In this document: piece by piece, positions 34,051 to 41,457 of the stretch | Layout of the letters: every line of letters begins with the position of its first letter | Position numbering within the stretch: position 1 is the first letter of the stretch | Assembly (NCBI GenBank): GCA_009929375.1 | Contig: SAAO01000010.1 | Coordinates: 33,429 to 97,428, forward strand | Length of the DNA stretch: 64,000 nt | From: Bacteroidia bacterium | GTDB lineage: Bacteria > Bacteroidota > Bacteroidia > Bacteroidales > Paludibacteraceae | Direction of reading: 5' to 3' | Program-made: the position numbers and the translations under genes | The notes under the pieces: model-generated | Database searches by the model: none | Told to the model about the DNA's origin: nothing | The model's input: only the letters and a program-made list of their open reading frames with translations

Positions 34051-35463
34051 ATGCATAATTTCAGATTTCTATTAGTCATTTTATTAAGTACATTCATTGT
34101 TTCAGGAGTTTTTGCTCAGTCGGCAGCCGAAGGTGAAAATCTTTTCAACAACCGTCAGTACGCGAAAGCGAAAGCGGTTTATGCAGCACTGCTAAAACGC
34201 AATTCAAAAGATGCGCTGAATAATTACCGCTATGCCCGTTGTTGCTACGAACTGAAAGAATATGAAACTGCGATTACGCATTTCGAACTTTCGGGCACAC
34301 GATACCCGCTCACAACTATGTATCTGGGTGAATTATATTTTCACACTTACCGCTTTGCCGAATCGGTGGCAGCCTACCAAACTTATATCCAGAGTCTTGA
34401 AGCAGAAGATCCGAAAATTCAGGAATTTGAAGGCAAAATAAAAACTTCGGAACTGGGCGAACGTTTGCTCAATCGCGTGGAAGACATTGCGATTATCGAC
34501 AGCATTGTGGTAAATAAAAATGAGTTTTTGCGGTTTTATAAACAAAGTCGTGAAACAGGTTCGGTGACTCAGGAACGCATCCGACTGATAAACAAACAAA
34601 TTCAGGACAAAATCATCTACAAAACCGAACGCGGTGACCGATCGTACTTTTCGGACTCGATCAAAGGAAATATGGATATTTTTACATCGTTCAAACTTCT
34701 CGACGAATGGTCGAAGCCACTCCCGATTTCTAAAAACATTAACACCAAAGCCAACGAAAACTATCCGTTTTTACTGCTCGATGGTCTTACCCTGTTTTTC
34801 GCTTCCGATGGTGAAGGCTCGCTGGGTGGATACGATATTTTTTACACGCGTTATTCACCACCTGCCAAAGATTATCTGAATCCGGAAAATGTTGGTTTTC
34901 CGTTCAATTCGCCATGGAACGACTATATGATGATTATGGACGATTTGCAAAAAGTGGGCTGGTTTGCCTCCGATCGTTATCAGCCTGCCGGTAAAATTGT
35001 AATTTATAAATTTGAGCTCAATAACCCTAAAAAATACTTCCGTTCGGAGGATGCCGAACAAACCAGACTTGTGGCCCGATTGCTCAAAACCCGCAAAGCC
35101 GACAAAAGCAAATTCAAAAATGTGATTGAAACTGTAAGCCCCGAAAAAGAAGTCGCAAAAGAGGAATTCGTTGTTGTCATTAACGACTCAACTGTATATC
35201 ATCAGCTTGATCAGTTTCAGAGCATGAAAGCACTCGAAATTTTCAAAAGTTGCATTTCACTTAAAGATGAGCAGAATAATCTTCAAAATGAGCTCGATAA
35301 ACTCCGTTCAGACTATGCGACAATTGAAAATCAGGAAGAAATGAGCAAACTTGCCGAGATGATTAAAGCGAAAGAAAAATTATGGCTAAGCAACGAAGCA
35401 TTAATAAAAAACAAATTCATAGAAGCTTCAAATGAAGAAATAAAATTTATTGATAAAAATTAG
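34051..35463 (+). CDS. Exported TPR / PD40 (WD40-like) protein
   Basis: 470 residues. Signal peptide FRFLLVILLSTFIVSGVFA. TPR repeats occupy about residues 25-130 (AEGENLFNNRQYAKAKAVYA, CCYELKEYETAITHFE). A PD40-type beta-propeller part (about 220-320) has DGLTLFFASDGEGSLGGYDIF and MDDLQKVGWFASDR, as in OmpA-linked PD40 proteins such as PorE. No OmpA domain is present; the C-terminus is a coiled coil (about 385-465). It probably belongs to envelope assembly or a type IX secretion-associated group, but this is inference. Lies between the AsmA-like gene and nfeD. Confidence 0.75.
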   Translation: MHNFRFLLVILLSTFIVSGVFAQSAAEGENLFNNRQYAKAKAVYAALLKRNSKDALNNYRYARCCYELKEYETAITHFELSGTRYPLTTMYLGELYFHTYRFAESVAAYQTYIQSLEAEDPKIQEFEGKIKTSELGERLLNRVEDIAIIDSIVVNKNEFLRFYKQSRETGSVTQERIRLINKQIQDKIIYKTERGDRSYFSDSIKGNMDIFTSFKLLDEWSKPLPISKNINTKANENYPFLLLDGLTLFFASDGEGSLGGYDIFYTRYSPPAKDYLNPENVGFPFNSPWNDYMMIMDDLQKVGWFASDRYQPAGKIVIYKFELNNPKKYFRSEDAEQTRLVARLLKTRKADKSKFKNVIETVSPEKEVAKEEFVVVINDSTVYHQLDQFQSMKALEIFKSCISLKDEQNNLQNELDKLRSDYATIENQEEMSKLAEMIKAKEKLWLSNEALIKNKFIEASNEEIKFIDKN

Positions 35464-35508
35464 TTTTCTAAAAAAATATTCGTACTTTTACCAGAAAATA
35501 TTAAGGAA

Positions 35509-35979
35509 ATGGAAATTACAATTGTCCTTTTGTTACTCTTAATGGGAGTTATTTTCTTCCTGCTTGAGTTATTCCTTATTCCCGGTATTTCAATCGCCGG
35601 TATTGCGGGAACAGTTTTTATGGGTGGAGCCGTATATTATGCATATACTGCTATTGGTACCACTGCCGGCCATTTGACACTTGCCGGAGGAGTGTTGCTT
35701 TTGGCAATTGCTGTCTGGGTTTTCATTCGTTCGAAAGCTCTTGAAAAAATGTCGCTTAAAGCTGAAATTGACGGAAAAAACGACCCTTTGAAGGGTGTTA
35801 GTATGGAAGTTGGCGACAAAGGAGTTGCAGCGTCACGACTTGCGCCAATGGGTCGTATCAAAATTAACGGACATTTGGTGGAAGCAAAAACAAACGATGA
35901 CTTTATCGACGAAGGCGTGGAAGTCATTATTGTGGAAATAAGAAACACAAATGTTGTGGTTGAAAGAGCTGTTCAATAA
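35509..35979 (+). CDS. NfeD-like membrane protein
   Basis: 156 residues: three hydrophobic helices (MEITIVLLLLLMGVIFFLLEL, ISIAGIAGTVFMGGAVYYAY, HLTLAGGVLLLAIAVWVFI) followed by the soluble OB-fold NfeD C-terminal domain (about 95-156; VGDKGVAASRLAPMGRIKINGH). This short NfeD class, without the ClpP-like protease part, is normally paired with flotillin genes. Here floA follows 55 bp downstream, making a standard nfeD-floA pair thought to act in membrane microdomains. Confidence 0.92.
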   Translation: MEITIVLLLLLMGVIFFLLELFLIPGISIAGIAGTVFMGGAVYYAYTAIGTTAGHLTLAGGVLLLAIAVWVFIRSKALEKMSLKAEIDGKNDPLKGVSMEVGDKGVAASRLAPMGRIKINGHLVEAKTNDDFIDEGVEVIIVEIRNTNVVVERAVQ

Positions 35980-36034
35980 GGTGTTTTTCATTGTAATAAA
36001 CAAAATCAAATACTAACTTTTAAAACAAAAAACT

Positions 36035-37021
36035 ATGCTTGGAATTGAAATTGTAGGTTTGGTAATATTAGGTGTATTACTGCTCCTTTTTTTCTATTAC
36101 GTTCCGTTTTTGCTCTGGATTTCGGCCAAAGTATCGGGCGTAAGTATTTCGCTGATTCAGCTTTTCCTGATGCGCATTCGTAAAGTGCCCCCTCACACAA
36201 TTGTGGCATGTATGATTGAAGCTCACAAAGCCGATTTACCTGAAGTAAAACGTGACGGACTTGAAGCTCACTACCTGGCCGGCGGACATATCGAACGTGT
36301 GGTTCATGCACTTGTATCGGCCTCAAAAGCCAATATCGACCTGTCGTTTAAAATGGCAACTGCAATCGACCTTGCCGGACGTGATGTATTTCAGGCTGTA
36401 CAAATGTCGGTTAACCCGAAAGTAATCGATACTCCTCCTGTAGCTGCTGTGGCCAAAGACGGTATTCAGCTTATTGCCAAAGCCCGTGTTACCGTACGTG
36501 CCAACATCAAACAGCTTGTGGGTGGTGCAGGTGAAGAAACAATTCTGGCCCGTGTGGGTGAAGGTATTGTATCGTCAATCGGTTCGAGTGAATCGCACAA
36601 AAGCGTACTCGAAAATCCTGATTCAATTTCGAAACTGGTTTTGAAAAAAGGATTGGATGCCGGAACAGCTTTCGAAATTCTATCCATTGATATCGCAGAT
36701 ATCGACATAGGTAAAAACATTGGTGCTCAACTCCAGATGGATCAGGCCGAAGCCGATAAAAATATTGCACAGGCAAAGGCCGAAGAGCGTCGTGCAATGG
36801 CTGTGGCTACCGAACAGGAAATGAAAGCCAAATCGCAGGAGATGCGCGCGAAGGTTATCGAAGCCGAAGCCGATGTACCACGTGCTATGGCTGAAGCATT
36901 CCGTAGTGGAAATCTCGGAATAATGGATTACTACAAAATGAAAAATATCGAAGCTGATACTTCAATGCGCGAAAATATCGCTAAACCTTCGGGTGGCACA
37001 GCTACTAAAGGCGAAAAGTAA
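36035..37021 (+). CDS. floA: Flotillin-like protein FloA
   Basis: Membrane scaffold of functional microdomains, 328 residues. N-terminal re-entrant or membrane helix ([23 protein letters not shown]), then SPFH-like domain with [21 protein letters not shown] and [23 protein letters not shown] helical coiled-coil tail rich in Glu/Ala repeats follows ([20 protein letters not shown]). Matches the YqfA/UPF0365 family at normal length. Pairs with the NfeD protein just upstream. A terminator follows, then repeat-like DNA and the IS3 element. Confidence 0.95.
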   Translation: MLGIEIVGLVILGVLLLLFFYYVPFLLWISAKVSGVSISLIQLFLMRIRKVPPHTIVACMIEAHKADLPEVKRDGLEAHYLAGGHIERVVHALVSASKANIDLSFKMATAIDLAGRDVFQAVQMSVNPKVIDTPPVAAVAKDGIQLIAKARVTVRANIKQLVGGAGEETILARVGEGIVSSIGSSESHKSVLENPDSISKLVLKKGLDAGTAFEILSIDIADIDIGKNIGAQLQMDQAEADKNIAQAKAEERRAMAVATEQEMKAKSQEMRAKVIEAEADVPRAMAEAFRSGNLGIMDYYKMKNIEADTSMRENIAKPSGGTATKGEK

Positions 37022-37042
37022 GTTTCAGAATTTCATTCATAC

Positions 37043-37077
37043 AAAAAAAGTAAAGCTCATAGGGCTTTACTTTTTTT
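37043..37077 (+). terminator. Terminator after floA
   Basis: AAAAAAAGTAAAGC and GCTTTACTTTTTTT are perfect inverted arms around an 7-base loop; the T tail is part of the arm. Confidence 0.9.
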
Positions 37078-37143
37078 GTTGTTAAGTTCATTGAAATGTG
37101 TAATGATATATTTCGAACACAATAGAACACATAGAAATTATTT

Positions 37144-37249
37144 AAGAAAAAAACTTAGTTCACATAGTAAAAGTATCTGACGATACTTTTATCGCTCTGA
37201 AATTATCCCGATATTCGGGATAATCCTATGGGTTCTTAGTCTTTTCTTT
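37144..37249. repeat. Composite palindromic intergenic element next to the IS
   Basis: Imperfect outer arms (AAGAAAAAAACTTAGTTC and its diverged inverse ending at 37249) enclose two perfect inner hairpins, AAAAGTATC-tgac-GATACTTTT (37169-37190) and ATTATCCCGA-tat-TCGGGATAAT (37202-37224). No ORF. Resembles extragenic palindromic repeats of Bacteroidetes genomes; copy number cannot be judged here. Confidence 0.65.
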
Positions 37250-37304
37250 TGTTTTCAAAACTACTGTGTGCTATGTGGTGAAAATATATTAACAATTATT
37301 ATCA

Positions 37305-37307
37305 ATT
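37305..37307. repeat. Target-site duplication (left copy), ATT
   Basis: ATT immediately before the left IS end is repeated immediately after the right end at 38860-38862. A 3-bp duplication is usual for IS3-family elements. Confidence 0.75.
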
Positions 37308-37373
37308 TGTGTCGTCCTGAAATTTGTTTACAGTTTTGATTAATAATCCTGTATTTACTTTACAATTAATTTT

Positions 37374-37381
37374 TATCTTTG
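37374..37381 (+). promoter_or_regulatory. -7 element for the IS-internal small RNA candidate
   Basis: TATCTTTG, an exact TAnnTTTG match, 42 bp inside the left inverted repeat. No -33 motif at the usual spacing. Confidence 0.45.
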
Positions 37382-37386
37382 TGCTA

Positions 37387-37502
37387 TCATATTGAAGCGG
37401 AGTTAGGCTCTGCTGAGGAGCCAACCTAACAAGGATTAGATATGATTAGCGACAAGTAAGTCAAAAAAAGCAGGGTAGTTGATTTTCAGCTATCCTTTTT
37501 TT
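37387..37502 (+). ncRNA. Candidate small RNA in the IS tail
   Basis: A plus-strand -7 element TATCTTTG (37374-37381) precedes a stem-loop (GTTAGGCTC...GAGCCaacCTAAC, 37402-37430). About 40 nt later comes a strong terminator: GGGTAGTTGA pairs with TCAGCTATCC including two wobbles, followed by seven Ts. The expected transcript is about 115 nt, opposite in direction to the transposase. There is no ORF longer than five codons. Because the terminator is symmetrical, an alternative reading is that this is only the orfB terminator plus spacer. Expression is not shown. Confidence 0.45.
37463..37502. terminator. Bidirectional terminator inside the IS tail
   Basis: A 10-bp stem (GGGTAGTTGA with TCAGCTATCC) has a run of seven A on one side and seven T on the other, so it can stop orfB transcription and the opposite-strand candidate RNA. 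Confidence 0.75.
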
Positions 37503-37536
37503 ATGACAACTAAGAGCTATTTATGCCTAAAAAAAC

Positions 37537-38409
37537 CTAATACGAGAGTACATTTTGACTGGTTTTATAATAGGTCTTCCATCTTCTTTTTAATACACCT
37601 GTTAGTTTATGAGCACTTTCGGGTGTTTTCATATCCAAACTAGCATGAGGTCTGTTGCAATTGTAAATTGATATAATACGTTTCAATTCGCACATAGCCT
37701 GTTCCAGCGAAACTAATTTCATTTGATTAAGCCATTCAGTTTTCAGTATTCCGTTAACGCGCTCAGCTATTGCATTTTCACGAGGATCTCCATTCTCGGT
37801 CATGCTAATTTTTACGTTATTTTTATTCAATAATTTCACGTAATCATTACAACAGTATTGAACTCCTCTGTCTGAATGGTGTATTAATCCTTCAGTCCGC
37901 TTAGGTACTTGTTTTAATGCCATTTGTAAAGCCTCTACGGTATATTTGGCTTCTAAAGTATTTCCAATTGCCCAGCCCACTATTTTCCGGGAATAAGCAT
38001 CGGTTACCAGATTCAGATAAACAAATCCATTTGATACTTGAATATATGTAATGTCACTTACCCATAATTGATTAGCCGTTGTTGGAACAAATCCTTTTAT
38101 CAAATTTGGATACTTGCGCAGCCAATGATTGCTATAAGTTGTTCTTGCCATATTTCGGCGTTTTTTTATCAATAATCCATGCCTTCGCATAAAATCAAAA
38201 AAACAATCTCTTCCCAAATCTAACTCCTCAGGCAGCCATGGTTGAATGATTTCCAATAGCTTGCGTCCGCCTATTTTAGGCATAAGTTTTCGTTGGTTTT
38301 CAACTAATTGAAGCAGTATTTCCTCTTTTACTTCTTCTTTGTAGTTGTATTTTATTCGCTGATAGTAGGCTTGCCTACTTTTGCCAAACATGTCGCACAA
38401 AGTATCCAT
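37537..38409 (-). CDS. IS3-family transposase OrfB (DDE integrase domain)
   Basis: 290 residues from its first ATG; expected mainly as the C-terminal part of an OrfAB fusion. The rve integrase core has the DDE triad: Asp in LWVSDITYIQVS, Asp in LIHHSDRGVQYC and Glu in NAIAERVNGILKTEW. The N-terminal HTH_21 region (RQAYYQRIKYNYKEEV, then HGLLIKKRRN) and the closing YNCNRPHASLDMKTPE motif are typical. The frame continues open upstream of the ATG into the slippery site at 38460-38466, which supports frameshift expression. Confidence 0.95.
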   Translation of the reverse strand: MDTLCDMFGKSRQAYYQRIKYNYKEEVKEEILLQLVENQRKLMPKIGGRKLLEIIQPWLPEELDLGRDCFFDFMRRHGLLIKKRRNMARTTYSNHWLRKYPNLIKGFVPTTANQLWVSDITYIQVSNGFVYLNLVTDAYSRKIVGWAIGNTLEAKYTVEALQMALKQVPKRTEGLIHHSDRGVQYCCNDYVKLLNKNNVKISMTENGDPRENAIAERVNGILKTEWLNQMKLVSLEQAMCELKRIISIYNCNRPHASLDMKTPESAHKLTGVLKRRWKTYYKTSQNVLSY

Positions 38410-38441
38410 ATCTAAATCGGAACTGTTTGTGCGCAGCTCTG

Positions 38442-38810
38442 TTACCGTTTGGCTCCAGGCTTTTTTCTAATATCGACTTTTAGCTCACGTTCAGCAATGT
38501 TAATCATGGTGTTTAAGGCCAATGTTTTAAATTGCTCACGTTTTAATTCGTCTTCTAACTTCTTGATTTTTAATTCAAGTTTTTCTTCTGCTGTGGTTTT
38601 TTGAACTTCTTTTGCCATAAATTGGTGCAACTTTTTGTCCGTTTCACTTGGTTTTGATAGTCCAAATTTACGCATCCAGTTGTAGATATTGTTACAGCCT
38701 GTAAAATTATACTTAATTTTTAATTCTGTGTGCGTTGCTCCATGGTATAAATACTCTTTTACTACCTGAAGTTGTAAATCGTCCGATAATTTGTTTACTT
38801 TTCTACTCAT
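38442..38810 (-). CDS. IS3-family OrfA (helix-turn-helix protein)
   Basis: 122 residues, the DNA-binding part of the transposase. An N-terminal helix-turn-helix (LQLQVVKEYLYHGATHTELKI, YNWMRKFG) is followed by a leucine-zipper-like coiled coil (KLELKIKKLEDELKREQFKTL), normally used for oligomerisation. The stop lies 24 bases beyond the slippery heptamer, the usual layout where OrfA acts alone as a regulator and OrfAB as transposase. Confidence 0.93.
   Translation of the reverse strand: MSRKVNKLSDDLQLQVVKEYLYHGATHTELKIKYNFTGCNNIYNWMRKFGLSKPSETDKKLHQFMAKEVQKTTAEEKLELKIKKLEDELKREQFKTLALNTMINIAERELKVDIRKKPGAKR
38460..38466 (-). other. Programmed -1 frameshift site A_AAA_AAG
   Basis: On the minus strand orfA codons read AGA AAA AAG CCT, giving the heptamer A AAA AAG in phase. 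A -1 slip enters the orfB frame (AAA GCC TGG AGC...), which stays open to its ATG and on to the stop at 37537. This is the classical IS3-family signal. Confidence 0.88.
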
Positions 38811-38867
38811 TGTCCTGTTTTGTGTTTACTTTTTCGTAAACCTATTTCAGGACTAGACAATTACTTA

Positions 38868-39905
38868 CTATCTGAAATTGACTATTTCTTTCAGGATTCC
38901 TTCTTTGGGATTCCAGCCATCTTTTCCTTTCAGCACATTCTCAACTGTCCACTCCTTTTGTTGCTTTTTATTAAGTTGTTTAGCCCATTTCACGCGTTGA
39001 GTTTTATCAGCTCCGGGCCCTGTATTTGAAAATTCCGCATAAAAAGTTGTTTTTTCGGCTTCGGGCTTTTTCCAATTATGCCAGCCTTCTGGTAAAATAT
39101 GACTACCCAGTTCGCATTCGCGAAATACTGTTTGCGCATAAATACGCCATGGGCGACCCAGATACACCTTTGTAACATCAGGCTCAGCTGTCAGTTTGCA
39201 GCGATAAAACAGATAACCGTACTTCGTATCTTTCAGGGTGGAAGCGGCTGTAATATACGAATCTTTCAGGCTGTGAATCACACATTCTTCGAAAACGGCT
39301 GTCGACCAGCCAAAAATAAAATCGGTGGTTCCCTCAATGTAACAATTACGATAATACTGACGACTATTGTCGGCATAGGTAAACAGGGTATCCTGAAAAC
39401 CCAAAAAACGACAATTGTAGAATACACAACGATCTCCGCTCACATGTGCAGCCACAGCTTGCCCTACAGGTCCTGCACTGTTTTTGAAAGTGATGTTCGC
39501 TGCATAGAAGTCCTGTCCGTACACGAAAAACGATGCCGAGCCCGAAGTTCCGGTTTCTTCACCAAAAGCAGTTTTCTTTTGAGCCCAATCGCCATAAGTC
39601 AGGATAGTTTTTTCAGCACTCTCTCCTATCATACTCACAAGTTGCTTGTTAGCGGGCAAAACCAGCTTTTCCTGATATACGCCATTACGGATGAAAATAG
39701 TTGTACGTTTTTTACGATATGCAGGTACTGCATCGATGGCAGCCTGCACGGTAACAAAATCACCCGAACCATCCTGCGCCACCACAAAGTCGGCCGAATC
39801 GGGATGAAAAACCGGCTCTGTATTTTTACCATTGATGTAATTCTGAGCAGTTAAAATGCTTGTTATCAAAACAAACATTGAGAAAAACATAAACTTTTTT
39901 TTCAT
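38868..39905 (-). CDS. Pectinesterase (CE8), exported
   Basis: Removes methyl esters from homogalacturonan, preparing it for lyases or hydrolases. 345 residues with signal peptide (KFMFFSMFVLITSILTAQ). Right-handed beta-helix family motifs: CRFLGFQDTLFTY (transition-state Gln and first catalytic Asp), IEGTTDFIFGWSTA (second Asp) and VYLGRPWRIYAQTVF (substrate Arg). Eight bases separate its stop codon from the right end of the IS3 element, so the gene is intact. The GH105 gene lies 14 bp upstream on the same strand; the two form a small pectin unit without visible SusCD partners. Confidence 0.95.
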   Translation of the reverse strand: MKKKFMFFSMFVLITSILTAQNYINGKNTEPVFHPDSADFVVAQDGSGDFVTVQAAIDAVPAYRKKRTTIFIRNGVYQEKLVLPANKQLVSMIGESAEKTILTYGDWAQKKTAFGEETGTSGSASFFVYGQDFYAANITFKNSAGPVGQAVAAHVSGDRCVFYNCRFLGFQDTLFTYADNSRQYYRNCYIEGTTDFIFGWSTAVFEECVIHSLKDSYITAASTLKDTKYGYLFYRCKLTAEPDVTKVYLGRPWRIYAQTVFRECELGSHILPEGWHNWKKPEAEKTTFYAEFSNTGPGADKTQRVKWAKQLNKKQQKEWTVENVLKGKDGWNPKEGILKEIVNFR

Positions 39906-39919
39906 GTCAAATAAAATAT

Positions 39920-41107
39920 TTATTTCATTTTTGAAAGTTCAATAGCAGCCAGAATGAACGGACCAAGCACCTTTGGATCGTCACTTCTGACTGGTTCACT
40001 GATATAATACTGATAACTGCCATCGCGATAAGGAGTACCTCCCAAACCGGCCACGCTGCAGGCTTTCGTAACAGAGTAAGTGCTATCAGCATTCATCACC
40101 ACACTATGCTTTATCAATCCATCGAATGCTTTAATTGCAGGTTTTCTGAATTTTTTGGCAGGCAGGTAACCATTGTTTACAGCTTTTGTAAGTGCATACG
40201 AAAACATAGCGGTACCCGACGATTCGAGATAATTTCCGCTCTTGTGAGGCATATTTGTCACCTGCCACCACATGCCCGTTCTTTTGTCCTGATATTTAAT
40301 GACCGAAGCTGAAAGTCTGTTCAACAATTTGATCATGTAAGGCCTGTCGGGATGATTCACCGGGAGATATTCGAGCACATCCACAACAGCCATCATATAC
40401 CAGCCAATACTTCTGCTCCAGAAATTAGGTGATTGCCCGGTAGTCTTATTGGCCCAGCGCTCAAGACGACTTTCGTCCCAGCCGTGATAATTAAGACCTG
40501 TTTTCGGATCGAAAGTATGTTTATCGGCCACACGAAACTGCGTGATCACATCGTCGAAAACTTCGATAGGCTGATCGAAAATGGCAGCAAAACGTGTGTA
40601 AAAAGGCGCACCCATATACAAACCATCGAGCCATATCTGGTGAGGATATACTTTTTTATGCCAGAAAGCACGCTCCTCAACCCGCGGATGGGTATAAAGC
40701 TGAGAACGCAGCAAACGAATAGCCGACACATATTTCGGATCCTGAGTAATGGTAAACATATCGAACAGAAAATTTCCTCCGTTCAACTTATCAATATTAT
40801 ATTCATCAGGATGATACGTTTTAATTTCGCCCGAAGCTGATATAAACTGGTCAGCAAAAGTCTTTACATATCTGTAATAAGCCGTATCTGAAGTCTGATA
40901 AAACAGTTTAATATACGATGCAGCCATCAAACCGTGCGTGTAATTCCATTTAGGCTCATTCACAAAATCACCCATCCATAATTCCGGATTACGTTTCATT
41001 TCTGAATCTGCAATCTTCCGGGCCCAATCGACATAATCAGTAACAGGTTTTGCTGCATAAAGAGGTAAAATTACCGTACAAAGCGAAATAAAAATGAGTT
41101 TTTTCAT
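39920..41107 (-). CDS. GH105 unsaturated rhamnogalacturonyl/galacturonyl hydrolase, exported
   Basis: Hydrolyses the 4,5-unsaturated uronic acid left by pectate or rhamnogalacturonan lyases. About 395 residues with signal peptide (KKLIFISLCTVILPLYA). The (alpha/alpha)6-barrel is recognised from ELWMGDFVNEPKWNYTHGLM, HQIWLDGLYMGAPFYTRFA with the catalytic Asp, SPNFWSRSIGWYMMAVVDVLEY and AGLGGTPYRDGSYQYYISEP. Start at MKKLIF (41107); two extra codons (MY) are possible. Operon with the pectinesterase, 14 bp apart. A pectin lyase is not in this window. Confidence 0.94.
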   Translation of the reverse strand: MKKLIFISLCTVILPLYAAKPVTDYVDWARKIADSEMKRNPELWMGDFVNEPKWNYTHGLMAASYIKLFYQTSDTAYYRYVKTFADQFISASGEIKTYHPDEYNIDKLNGGNFLFDMFTITQDPKYVSAIRLLRSQLYTHPRVEERAFWHKKVYPHQIWLDGLYMGAPFYTRFAAIFDQPIEVFDDVITQFRVADKHTFDPKTGLNYHGWDESRLERWANKTTGQSPNFWSRSIGWYMMAVVDVLEYLPVNHPDRPYMIKLLNRLSASVIKYQDKRTGMWWQVTNMPHKSGNYLESSGTAMFSYALTKAVNNGYLPAKKFRKPAIKAFDGLIKHSVVMNADSTYSVTKACSVAGLGGTPYRDGSYQYYISEPVRSDDPKVLGPFILAAIELSKMK

Positions 41108-41457
41108 ATACATAATAGCGCAACTTGATTTAAACTAATCTGATGACAGATTACAAAATTCGTCATTTTTTTCAGAATAACTGTGTACAGATTGACTTTA
41201 AAAGTAAAAAAAATGAGAATTGTGAACAAAAATAATTTATGCGGAGAAATAAATTGACATAATCACAATAAACCACACAAAAACCACTACACACTTTGAA
41301 TCAAAGTGAGCAAAAAACCACCATTCACACATAGAAAAATGACAAATTGTAGTCTCACAGGCATTTTTTGAACATCAAAAGGCTCTTTAAACTCAAAAAA
41401 ACACTACTTTTGTCGAGCAAATAGTTGAAAAAAAATTACTAACATTTTGATTGATCA
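41108..41457. other. Divergent intergenic region between the GH105 and GNAT genes
   Basis: 350 bp, AT-rich. A plus-strand -7 element TACTTTTG sits at 41405-41412, 45 bp before the GNAT start. Nothing else recognised; no clear promoter or HTCS/LacI-type operator was found for the pectin pair. Confidence 0.5.
41405..41412 (+). promoter_or_regulatory. Probable -7 element of the GNAT acyltransferase gene
   Basis: TACTTTTG matches TAnnTTTG; no good -33. Confidence 0.5.

Larger units (their letters stand above)
37308..38859 (-). mobile_element. Complete IS3-family insertion sequence, 1552 bp
   Basis: Ends begin TG and finish CA. The terminal 24 bases are imperfect inverted repeats: left TGTGTCGTCCTGAAATTTG..., right (reverse complement) TGTCTAGTCCTGAAATAGG..., both continuing to GTTTAC. 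They share 19 of 24 positions. A 3-bp ATT duplication flanks the element. Inside are orfA and orfB on the minus strand joined by a -1 frameshift site, and a 205-bp non-coding tail beyond orfB with a possible small RNA. Both ORFs look intact, so the copy may be active. It landed between convergent floA and the pectinesterase gene without breaking either. Confidence 0.93.

Noticed and set aside
36035-37021. Defence island or new multi-gene system around the IS element
   Set aside because: Flanking genes are nfeD-floA and a two-gene pectin unit, all intact and familiar; no toxin, nuclease or reverse transcriptase gene is present.
39099-39854. 251-residue ORF antisense to the pectinesterase gene
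   Set aside because: The opposite frame encodes a full pectinesterase with all catalytic motifs; this ORF has none and no promoter.
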